From positions 1-5,899 of the forward strand of contig JBPCUO010000074.1 in the NCBI GenBank assembly GCA_051011135.1: a stretch of 5,899 bases of DNA. The letters run 5' to 3'. The notes under the pieces are model-generated. The model worked only from the letters and a program-made list of their open reading frames with translations. It was not told the origin of the DNA and ran no database searches. This DNA is from JACOND01 sp051011135. Its GTDB lineage: Bacteria; Bdellovibrionota; Bdellovibrionia; Bdellovibrionales; UBA1609. The position numbers and the translations under genes are program-made. Below are positions 1 through 5,108 of the stretch, piece after piece (positions within the stretch are counted from its first letter, which is position 1; the number at the start of each line of letters is the position of its first letter).

Positions 1-55
1 GTTTTTGACAACTTAAAAGAAAGAAAAAAGATCCTACAATTAAAAAATGTCTCAT
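1..55 (-). CDS. N-terminus of a predicted lipoprotein, cut by the left edge of the window
   Basis: Reading leftwards from an ATG at 55-53, the frame is open to base 1 and encodes MRHFLIVGSFFFLLSCQK. This is a classic lipoprotein signal: a basic n-region (Arg2, His3), a hydrophobic core (residues 4-14) and a lipobox LLSC with Cys16 as the likely lipidated residue. A strong Shine-Dalgarno AAGGAG (63-68) lies 7 nt before the start. The start is 37 nt after the stop codon of the 339-residue gene to its right, on the same strand, so the two may be cotranscribed. Only 18 codons are visible, so nothing can be said about the function. Support for it being a real gene comes from the combination of ribosome site, spacing and lipobox. 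The main doubt is that such a short stretch could be open by chance. Confidence 0.65.
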   Translation of the reverse strand, partial: MRHFLIVGSFFFLLSCQK

Positions 56-62
56 ACTTTTT

Positions 63-68
63 CTCCTT
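63..68 (-). promoter_or_regulatory. Shine-Dalgarno site of the left-edge lipoprotein
   Basis: The minus strand reads AAGGAG here, 7 nt upstream of the ATG at 55-53. It is one of the best ribosome-binding matches in the window and is the main reason for accepting the truncated gene at the edge. Confidence 0.6.
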
Positions 69-71
69 TTT

Positions 72-89
72 TTAGATTTGCAAATCTAA
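72..89. repeat. 18-bp perfect palindrome between two leftward genes
   Basis: TTAGATTTGCAAATCTAA is self-complementary over all 18 bases. As RNA it would fold into a 7-bp stem with a TGCA loop. It lies 3 bases past the stop of the 339-residue gene (stop 95-93) and 3 bases before the AAGGAG of the edge lipoprotein. On the plus strand it is followed by a T-rich run (TTTTTATTT, 91-99), so it resembles a weak terminator for a rightward transcript. On the minus strand, where the neighbouring genes are read, it is followed by A residues and would not terminate. It could also be a protein-binding palindrome or an intercistronic RNA hairpin. The symmetry is certain; the function is not. Confidence 0.5.
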
Positions 90-92
90 TTT

Positions 93-1112
93 TTATTTCC
101 AATTTCTCCAAGGATTTCCATTTCGTACATTAAAAGCTTCTCGAACATTTAAATTACCAAAACTTCCTAGCTTTTCATAACAAGCAAAATCATTGGCTTG
201 ATCTTCATAGAGTAAAGTCCCCATTCGAGTCCCTACACCATTAGGTTTACAGCTATAAGGGCCTTGAGATAAAAACCAACATTTTGTGCTAGACCGAGGT
301 GGAACCTGAGGCAATTTCGAAACATAAGTTCCCGATTTGTAGCAAGGTTTATGTCTATCCGCCCAAACAAAAGATTTAAACATCTTATACCAAACATCTC
401 CAGATCCTATAAGGGCTTGCTCTCCATCTCGAATGTCTTTTTGATAGATTCTTTTAATATGAAAAATAATCGCTCCATAAGCATCATCTAAAATAGCATA
501 AAATTCAATATGTTTTAATTTAGTGCCTCTTTTAGGAGCATCACCCTCAGCAGGATCTTCATCATCAAAAGTGTTACTATCATACCATTGATTATAAAAA
601 TTTTCTCGTTCTGTATAACCTGTTTTATAACGACGAACTTTTCCCTCATAAGTGATCGCAATATTTCCTTTAAAGTTTTTATATATCTCTTTACCTGTTC
701 TTCCTGTAGCTTTAGGTTTAAAATTGACATACATCCTTGTACATTCTGGATCAAAATTGCTTCGTATTCCTAAGCGATAATCTTCAATCACTCCAGTATC
801 AAGACGAATAAAAGCAGAGGCGCCATAAGCATCTGATAAGTCTTGTCTTTCAGAGCGTTTACAATGTGTTAATCCGGGATCTTCAGGAAGAAGATTTTTT
901 GTTGGATCTTCAGGCTCTATGGGATCTTGATTTGCATAAGAGTTTGGATCTCCATAAAGATCTTGGTTTCCGTAATTTCCAGAAGGGCCTTGATTATAAT
1001 TAGTATTTCCAGAAGGAGGGAAAGTAATCTGTCGAGCACAATTGTAACCTCCAAAAATAATCAAAGACGAGGAAGTAAATATTAAAAAAGTAATTTGTAC
1101 TTTACGAAACAT
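93..1112 (-). CDS. Orphan exported, probably lipid-anchored protein with six further cysteines (339 aa)
   Basis: I do not recognise a family. The N-terminus has a basic start (MFRK), a hydrophobic core to about residue 22 and Cys25 in FGGYNC, so it is exported. Asn at -1 and Tyr at -2 make the lipobox atypical. Residues 31-80 are a low-complexity Gly/Asn/Gln/Asp/Pro/Tyr linker encoded by degenerate short repeats. The rest looks like one folded domain with Cys84, 124, 257, 278, 288 and 311: six cysteines, enough for three disulfides in the periplasm. It is rich in Tyr, Trp and charged residues and ends in GNPWRNWK. The ATG at 1112-1110 follows AGGAAG with very short spacing, and no other early Met exists. 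It lies 102 nt downstream of purA on the same strand. That gap holds only an A/T hairpin (AAAAAT-CAA-ATTTTT, 1141-1155) and no convincing terminator or promoter, so cotranscription with purA is possible. Confidence 0.85.
   Translation of the reverse strand: MFRKVQITFLIFTSSSLIIFGGYNCARQITFPPSGNTNYNQGPSGNYGNQDLYGDPNSYANQDPIEPEDPTKNLLPEDPGLTHCKRSERQDLSDAYGASAFIRLDTGVIEDYRLGIRSNFDPECTRMYVNFKPKATGRTGKEIYKNFKGNIAITYEGKVRRYKTGYTERENFYNQWYDSNTFDDEDPAEGDAPKRGTKLKHIEFYAILDDAYGAIIFHIKRIYQKDIRDGEQALIGSGDVWYKMFKSFVWADRHKPCYKSGTYVSKLPQVPPRSSTKCWFLSQGPYSCKPNGVGTRMGTLLYEDQANDFACYEKLGSFGNLNVREAFNVRNGNPWRNWK
877..1016 (-). repeat. Degenerate short repeats encoding the linker of the 339-aa protein
   Basis: On the plus strand GGATCTTCAGG occurs at 877-887 and again at 904-914 (27 nt apart). 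ATTTCCAGAAGG occurs at 975-986 and 1005-1016 (30 nt apart). Further GATCTT/GATCTC cores lie between them. All spacings noted are multiples of three, and the repeats encode recurring Pro-Glu-Asp-Pro and Pro-Ser-Gly-Asn tetrapeptides in the linker after the signal peptide. This looks like a region that expanded by in-frame duplication. Confidence 0.5.
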
Positions 1113-1214
1113 CTTCCTAAGCGTATCAGAATCTTCTTATAAAAATCAAATTTTTCAAAAAAGAGCATGGAAACTTATTTAAAAAATTAAGACTAAAGGA
1201 CTAGGCTAAGACGC

Positions 1215-2522
1215 TTAAGAATCTCCAAAAAGAGATTCTAACCAAATAGTCTCCTTTCGTCGAGATCCTACAGAAATCACATCAACAGGAGTATTTAACT
1301 CTTGAGAAATAAAATTCACATAATTTAAAGCCGCTTTGGGAAGATCTTTTTGCTCACGCACTTCTGTTAGATTCTCGCTCCAAGCAGGAAAACTTTTATA
1401 AATCGGCTTTACCCTATTGAGAGATTGCGACAAATTAGGAAACTCTTTTATAACTTTTCCATCCAGTTCATAAGAAGTGCAAACTTTAATTTCTTCCAAT
1501 CCACTTAAAACATCGAGCTTCATCAGAGCTAAATGAGTGATTCCATTAATTCGAATCGCATATCTTAAAGCCACTAAATCAAGCCAACCACAGCGTCTTT
1601 TTCTGCCTGTAGTTGCGCCAAACTCAGAGCCTTTTTCTTGAAGATATTTTCCCTGAGCTGTTTCACTACATTCTGTAGGAAAAGGTCCTGACCCCACTCT
1701 TGTTGTATACACTTTAGTAATCGCTACAACTTTATCAATCTTATGAAGACCAATTCCAGAATTATTAAAAGCCGCTCCGGCTAAAGTGGAAGAGCTGGTC
1801 ACATAAGGATAAGTTCCATGCAAAAGATCCAGTAAACTTCCCTGAGCTCCTTCAAACAATACTCTTTTTTTATTTTGAAGAGCTTGGTAAATTTCTAAGG
1901 AGGTATCCTTGCATCGATAAGCTTGTAAAATCTCTCGACACTCTAAAAGTTCTGACACAATAGAATCTAAAGAAGGAGGAGTTTCTTTATAAAAATGCTC
2001 TAATAGAAAATTCTTTTCTTTTAAAGTTTTTGAAAGTTTTTCAGCTAAAATCTCTTTTTCTTCAAAAAGATCCGCAAAAAGTAAGGCCTTTCTTTCTGCG
2101 CGACTTTCGTAAGCAGGACCTATTCCTTTTCCTGTTGTGCCAATTTTATCAAAACCAGCAAATTTTTCACGAGCTTGATCTAGTTTTTTATGGGTACTTA
2201 AAAGTAAAGTCGCTGAATCAGCAATTAAAAGCTGTCGAGAAGAAGTTAATAAGCCAGAAGATTTAAGAGCTTTGATTTCCTTACAAAGGGCCAGAACATC
2301 TAAAGCCACTCCTGCAGAAATCACACAAATCACTTTGGGATGTAAAATTCCAGAAGGGACTAAATGTAAAATGATTTCCTGATCCTCTAATTTAAGGGTA
2401 TGACCTGCGTTCGCTCCGCCTTGATAACGAACCACATAATCCGCTTGAGCCGAAAAAATATCGACAACTTTTCCCTTTCCTTCGTCTCCCCATTGAGAGC
2501 CTATAACAATCGCTGCTGGCAT
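1215..2522 (-). CDS. purA: Adenylosuccinate synthetase
   Basis: Cytoplasmic enzyme that joins IMP and aspartate using GTP to make adenylosuccinate, the first committed step from IMP to AMP. The length of 435 residues fits the family (about 430). The N-terminal GTP/IMP loop GSQWGDEGKGK carries the catalytic Asp at position 13, and GGANAGHT carries the catalytic His at 41, both at the positions used in the E. coli enzyme. Further hallmarks follow in order: GTTGKGIGPAYESR (phosphate/IMP contacts), FEGAQGSLLDLLHGTYP, TRVGSGPFPTE, the Arg-rich loop GATTGRKRRCGW that binds aspartate, and KLDVLSGLEEI. The ATG at 2522-2520 is preceded by AAGGAAGT, a Shine-Dalgarno with short spacing. It is divergent from the lipoprotein gene on its right and is the first gene of the leftward run. 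No PurR-type operator is recognisable upstream. Nothing in the sequence suggests loss of function. Confidence 0.98.
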   Translation of the reverse strand: MPAAIVIGSQWGDEGKGKVVDIFSAQADYVVRYQGGANAGHTLKLEDQEIILHLVPSGILHPKVICVISAGVALDVLALCKEIKALKSSGLLTSSRQLLIADSATLLLSTHKKLDQAREKFAGFDKIGTTGKGIGPAYESRAERKALLFADLFEEKEILAEKLSKTLKEKNFLLEHFYKETPPSLDSIVSELLECREILQAYRCKDTSLEIYQALQNKKRVLFEGAQGSLLDLLHGTYPYVTSSSTLAGAAFNNSGIGLHKIDKVVAITKVYTTRVGSGPFPTECSETAQGKYLQEKGSEFGATTGRKRRCGWLDLVALRYAIRINGITHLALMKLDVLSGLEEIKVCTSYELDGKVIKEFPNLSQSLNRVKPIYKSFPAWSENLTEVREQKDLPKAALNYVNFISQELNTPVDVISVGSRRKETIWLESLFGDS

Positions 2523-2538
2523 ACTTCCTTTATTTATA

Positions 2539-2584
2539 AGACCTTAGTCCTACTATTTAATATATCTAATTTTATTTAAGGTCT
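2539..2584. repeat. 8-bp perfect inverted repeat spanning the divergent promoter region
   Basis: AGACCTTA at 2539-2546 is matched by its exact reverse complement TAAGGTCT at 2577-2584, separated by 30 A/T-rich bases. The arms stand out as the more GC-containing islands in an AT-rich spacer between purA and the divergent lipoprotein gene. They could be two half-sites for a looping or dimeric regulator, or arms of a long hairpin in either leader. The symmetry is seen directly; a regulatory role is only inferred. Confidence 0.4.
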
Positions 2585-2591
2585 ATGACAA
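2563..2591 (-). promoter_or_regulatory. Possible purA promoter
   Basis: The minus strand has TTGTCA (2591-2586, five of six matches to a -35 box), a 17-bp spacer and TAGATA (2568-2563, a poor -10 box). Transcription would begin near 2556 and give a leader of about 33 nt including the AAGGAAGT ribosome site. An alternative -10, TATATT (2564-2559), matches better but has a 21-bp spacer. Placement is tentative. Confidence 0.25.
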
Positions 2592-2611
2592 GCCATACCG
2601 ATAACTTTAAT
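2585..2611 (+). promoter_or_regulatory. Possible promoter of the 224-aa lipoprotein gene
   Basis: ATGACA (2585-2590) and TTTAAT (2606-2611) each match five of six consensus bases, but the spacer is only 15 bp. Transcription would start near 2618, leaving a short leader with GGAG before the ATG at 2634. The box would overlap the upstream in-frame ATG at 2610, supporting the later start. The -35 box shares bases with the possible purA -35 box on the other strand. Confidence 0.3.
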
Positions 2612-2623
2612 GGAAGTAAATTT

Positions 2624-2627
2624 GGAG
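2624..2627 (+). promoter_or_regulatory. Ribosome-binding site that selects the start at 2634
   Basis: GGAG lies 6 nt upstream of the ATG at 2634. The in-frame ATG at 2610 has no purine-rich site in front of it, so the shorter protein is preferred. Confidence 0.65.
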
Positions 2628-2633
2628 ATAATT

Positions 2634-3308
2634 ATGAGATTTTCTTTTGTATCAATAGTTTTTATATTCAGCGTTTTAAGCTGTACGAATGTTCAATACG
2701 ACCCTCAACCTTTTAAAAGAAGAAATACAAAACAAGTGAATCGTGATACTAGCAATAAAGAAGATGTTGATATCAATACGGATCAATTAACTCTCGAAGA
2801 TGTTGAAGATTTAGATCTGAATGATTTAAGAAAAGAAGTTGATTATAAAAGCGACAAAAGTTGTGCCGACTATAATAGCGGCGTTCCTCAATTTCATTTA
2901 ATCAGTGATGCACTTGGGAAGAAATACAACCCTATTCGAGCTGCAAAAAACTGTTTTGCAAAAGCGATTGACGATACCCTAAAACCTATTTGTGACTATG
3001 AGAAAAATTTAAACAAATTAGAAAAACAACATAGAAGAAATGACCAAGCTTTAGATCAAATCAGTAGAGCAAGAGCCAATGTAGAAAATATTAAATACGC
3101 AGCCGTTGATGACCTTTTAGAGTTAGCAGATAGTTTAGATGATGCTTACACAAAAGAAATGGATAAACTTTTAGATAAAAATGATGGCATTATAGGAGAT
3201 ATTCTTGCCTTTGCTGGAGATACAGAAATTGGTAGTTTTGTGGACTTTTTATATAATAAAACTGATTTGATTTGCGCAGATCTTATTGATTTTGATAAAG
3301 TAAGATAA
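2634..3308 (+). CDS. Small acidic lipoprotein of unknown function (224 aa)
   Basis: No family is recognised. Starting at 2634 gives the signal MRFSFVSIVFIFSVLSC with Cys17 in a VLSC lipobox. The longer frame from 2610 would put eight extra residues including two Glu before the signal peptide and lacks a ribosome site. After the signal comes a basic patch (KRRNTK, residues 28-33), a strongly acidic and probably disordered stretch (about 44-72), then a mainly helical domain. Residues about 121-185 are rich in Lys, Glu, Asp, Leu and Ala and could form helical hairpins or a coiled coil. Cys77, 107, 120 and 214 would allow two disulfides in the periplasm. It is the first gene of the rightward run, divergent from purA, and ends 44 nt before the phytase-like gene without a clear terminator. 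Base use is A-rich on the coding strand, unlike the T-rich gene that follows. Confidence 0.85.
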   Translation: MRFSFVSIVFIFSVLSCTNVQYDPQPFKRRNTKQVNRDTSNKEDVDINTDQLTLEDVEDLDLNDLRKEVDYKSDKSCADYNSGVPQFHLISDALGKKYNPIRAAKNCFAKAIDDTLKPICDYEKNLNKLEKQHRRNDQALDQISRARANVENIKYAAVDDLLELADSLDDAYTKEMDKLLDKNDGIIGDILAFAGDTEIGSFVDFLYNKTDLICADLIDFDKVR

Positions 3309-3315
3309 TCCTTAA

Positions 3316-3343
3316 TTGACTTTATAAAAAAGCTTTTTAATAT
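3316..3343 (+). promoter_or_regulatory. Possible promoter of the phytase-like gene, implying a near-leaderless mRNA
   Basis: TTGACT (3316-3321, five of six matches) is followed after 16 bp by TAATAT (3338-3343), or after 19 bp by TATAAA (3341-3346). Either pairing puts the transcription start at or within a few bases of the ATG at 3353. This fits the lack of any Shine-Dalgarno there. Confidence 0.35.
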
Positions 3344-3352
3344 AAAAGCCTT

Positions 3353-4381
3353 ATGAAACAAGTTTTTTTTATAAGTGTTTTTATACTTCTTTCTGGTTTT
3401 TCTTTTACAAAATTTTTTTTAAAAAAAACTCCTTTTGAAATTCGTTTTTTAAATGAACAGGTTTTAGGCCACGATACTTTTTTTAAAGGACTTCGCGTGG
3501 GAGGGCTTTCCTCCTTGGTTTTTGACTCCAAAACTCATACTTTTTTTGCCCTCTCCGACGATAAGAAAAACCATCGGATTTATGAGTTTTCACTGTCTTC
3601 TGAGCAGCCTTATCAACTTCTTTTAAAATCTCAAATCCTGCTTCACACTTCTAAAAATTCAAAACTGCCCTTCCCTATGGATCCTGAAGCCTTGGCACTA
3701 GGGCCTCAAGATAGTTTTTACCTAGCCTCTGAAGGACAGCAAATTTTTAAAGTCCCTAGCCCCCCTCAAATTTTTGAATTTAATCTCCAAGGCTTATTAA
3801 AAGATTCTTGGTCAACTCCTCTAGTGTTTTGGGACAAAGATCAAGTTTCAAAGTTTGGAACTCAAGAAAATAAGGGCTTTGAATCTTTAACTTTTAGCTC
3901 TCAATTTAAAACTCTTTGGACAGCAACTGAAAGCCCCCTTATTCAAGATTTAAAACCTTGGATTCGATTGAGCGAATTTGAAAAGACTTCTAAAAAACTT
4001 ATAACTCAATACGCCTACCCTTTAACAAACTCTTCAGGCCTCACTGAAATGATCTATTTGAAAAATAAAACTTTTTTAACTTTAGAAAGATCTTATGACT
4101 CTCAAAAAAAAACAGAATCTACTTTTTTATTTTTAAGCTCTTGTCAAAAAGCATCTAATGTTGTGGATCAAATAAGTCTTCAAAAATTTACACCTTGTTC
4201 TAAAAAGCTTCTTTGGTCTTCTGAAAAAGAAAAAAGCACTTCCATTGATAACTTAGAAGGAATGGCTCTAGGCCCTTATAGAGATTCTCAAAGCCAGCTG
4301 CTTGTTTTAGTAGCAGATAATAATTTTAACTCTGAACAAAAAAATCAAATTTTATTTTTAGAATTAAAAAAAAGAGACTAA
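3353..4381 (+). CDS. Exported esterase-like phytase-family protein (342 aa)
   Basis: The sequence fits the esterase-like phytase domain (the Phytase-like family, PF13449), a predicted beta-propeller found in secreted bacterial proteins. Hallmarks seen in order are GGLSSLVFD (50-58), FFALSDDKKNHRIYEF (64-79), DPEALALG (110-117), an ASEG motif (125-128), FEFNLQG (141-147), NKGFESLTFS (173-182), DNLEGMALGP (299-308) and ADNNFNSEQ near the end (321-329). Residues 1-18 are a hydrophobic signal or anchor without a lipobox cysteine. Two cysteines (264 and 282) flank a probable insertion and may form a disulfide. The substrate is unknown: phytase or phosphoesterase activity is inferred from family naming only, and several motif glycines are replaced (EALA, FESL). 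There is no Shine-Dalgarno. An in-frame stop (TAA, 3338-3340) rules out an earlier start. No terminator separates it from the lipoprotein upstream. Confidence 0.85.
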   Translation: MKQVFFISVFILLSGFSFTKFFLKKTPFEIRFLNEQVLGHDTFFKGLRVGGLSSLVFDSKTHTFFALSDDKKNHRIYEFSLSSEQPYQLLLKSQILLHTSKNSKLPFPMDPEALALGPQDSFYLASEGQQIFKVPSPPQIFEFNLQGLLKDSWSTPLVFWDKDQVSKFGTQENKGFESLTFSSQFKTLWTATESPLIQDLKPWIRLSEFEKTSKKLITQYAYPLTNSSGLTEMIYLKNKTFLTLERSYDSQKKTESTFLFLSSCQKASNVVDQISLQKFTPCSKKLLWSSEKEKSTSIDNLEGMALGPYRDSQSQLLVLVADNNFNSEQKNQILFLELKKRD

Positions 4382-4404
4382 AATCGCTTTTCTTTAAGTT
4401 GTTT

Positions 4405-4431
4405 GTTTGTTAATGTGCTTGCTTAATAAAC
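4405..4431 (+). promoter_or_regulatory. Dyad symmetry in the ahpC upstream region
   Basis: GTTTGTTAA (4405-4413) and TTAATAAAC (4423-4431) are complementary at eight of nine positions, the ninth being a G-T pair, around a 9-base centre. It lies 19 bases before the ahpC start and just before its ribosome site. There is no U-run behind it, so it is not a normal terminator of the upstream gene. It could be an operator or a leader hairpin. It does not resemble an OxyR or PerR consensus. Confidence 0.35.
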
Positions 4432-4439
4432 ATTAAAAC

Positions 4440-4445
4440 AAGGAG
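4440..4445 (+). promoter_or_regulatory. Strong Shine-Dalgarno of ahpC
   Basis: AAGGAG sits 5 nt before the ATG at 4451. It is the clearest ribosome site on the plus strand, consistent with a highly expressed antioxidant enzyme. Confidence 0.7.
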
Positions 4446-4450
4446 AAAAC

Positions 4451-4981
4451 ATGTTAGGAATTGGAGATCTTTTACCAGAATTTAATTTAAAAGCTGTTGT
4501 ATCTACGGATCCAAAAAAAGCTTTTACAGATGTCACAAACAAAACTTATAAGAACAAATGGTTGGTTTTGTTTTTTTACCCTAAAGACTTTACTTTTGTA
4601 TGTCCTACAGAAATCAAAGGCTTTAATGATATGGTTCCAGACTTTGAAAAAAGAAATGCTCAAGTATTAACGGCTTCTGTGGATTCAGAATTCGTTCATT
4701 TGGCTTGGCTCAGCAAAGAACCTAGCTTAAAAGGCTTAACCATCCCTATGCTTTCTGATATCAAAAGAGAACTTTCGGCCTCTTTAGGTATTTTAGATCA
4801 AAAAGAAGGAGTTTCTCAAAGAGCAACTTTTATTATTGATCCAGACGGAGTGATTCGTTTTGTTTATGTTACAGATCTTAGCGTAGGACGAAGTCCTAAA
4901 GAAGTTTTAAGAGTTTTAGACGCTTTACAAACCGATGAGCTTTGCCCTTGTAGCTGGGAAAAAGGAGAAGCAACTCTTTAA
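4451..4981 (+). CDS. ahpC: AhpC-type 2-Cys peroxiredoxin
   Basis: Cytoplasmic thiol peroxidase that reduces hydrogen peroxide, organic peroxides and probably peroxynitrite. The peroxidatic site is PKDFTFVC (44-51), matching PxxxTxxC with Cys51, followed by PTEI. The supporting Arg is in QRATFIID (Arg124). The C-terminus has Cys165 and Cys167 in DELCPCSWEKGEATL, so resolving cysteines are present. The paired CxC tail, SDIKRELS and SVGR...EVLRVLDALQ(S/T)DELC closely recall mycobacterial AhpC, whose tail is CxC and which is reduced through AhpD. Here the protein stops nine residues after the last Cys, shorter than the mycobacterial tail. There is no signal peptide. No ahpD or ahpF is visible: the downstream gene is an unrelated Sel1 protein beyond a terminator, so the reductant must be encoded elsewhere. 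It lies 69 nt after the phytase-like gene, with a dyad and a strong ribosome site in the gap. Confidence 0.95.
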   Translation: MLGIGDLLPEFNLKAVVSTDPKKAFTDVTNKTYKNKWLVLFFYPKDFTFVCPTEIKGFNDMVPDFEKRNAQVLTASVDSEFVHLAWLSKEPSLKGLTIPMLSDIKRELSASLGILDQKEGVSQRATFIIDPDGVIRFVYVTDLSVGRSPKEVLRVLDALQTDELCPCSWEKGEATL

Positions 4982-5013
4982 TTCTTTATTTTAAATCCGT
5001 TAATTTTCCTGTT

Positions 5014-5066
5014 AAAAACTCAAGAGATACGAAAACCAAGACTTTTCTCTTGAGTTTTTTCTTTTT
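5014..5066 (+). terminator. Intrinsic terminator after ahpC
   Basis: AAAAACTCAAGAGA (5014-5027) pairs perfectly with TCTCTTGAGTTTTT (5046-5059), a 14-bp stem with an 18-nt loop, followed by a T-rich run to 5066 with a single C at 5061. It starts 32 bases after the ahpC stop, so the unit ends here and the Sel1 gene needs its own promoter. The A/T flanks of the stem could also allow termination in the opposite direction. Confidence 0.88.
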
Positions 5067-5092
5067 AAAATAGGTCTTACTTAATCTATGAT
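5064..5092 (+). promoter_or_regulatory. Possible promoter of the Sel1-repeat gene
   Basis: TTTAAA (5064-5069), a 17-bp spacer and TATGAT (5087-5092, five of six matches to -10) would start transcription near 5099, only about 10 nt before the ATG. A second -10-like TATAAA (5101-5106) is even closer. The gene follows a terminator, so some promoter is expected in this interval. Confidence 0.35.
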
Positions 5093-5108
5093 AAGATTTC
5101 TATAAATT

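Noticed and set aside
515..773. Open frames of about 60-80 codons on both strands inside the 339-aa protein gene
   Set aside because: They lie wholly within a larger gene with a signal peptide and cysteine-rich domain, have no ribosome site I can see, and read as AT-driven low-information sequence.
1141..1155. Hairpin AAAAAT-CAA-ATTTTT as a purA terminator
   Set aside because: The stem is purely A/T and is expected by chance in such AT-rich spacers; it gives no reliable termination signal.
2030..2266. Plus-strand open frame opposite purA
   Set aside because: It is antisense to a conserved enzyme region and has no family features; it is a shadow of purA codons.
2610..2633. Upstream ATG as the start of the small lipoprotein
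   Set aside because: It has no Shine-Dalgarno, adds acidic residues before the signal peptide, and overlaps a promoter-like box.
2523..2633. PurR operator upstream of purA
   Set aside because: Neither the enterobacterial palindrome nor the Bacillus PurBox pattern can be found here.
3327..3338. AAAAAGCTTTTT as a terminator of the small lipoprotein gene
   Set aside because: It is a 12-bp palindrome with no loop and only two G/C bases, so it is unlikely to terminate transcription by itself.
3146..3531. Minus-strand open frames across the end of the small lipoprotein and the start of the phytase-like gene
   Set aside because: They are antisense to two better-supported genes and have no recognisable domain.
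4382..4450. OxyR or PerR binding site upstream of ahpC
   Set aside because: The spacing and bases do not fit the ATAG/CTAT array of OxyR or the TTATAAT-type PerR box; only an unassigned dyad remains.
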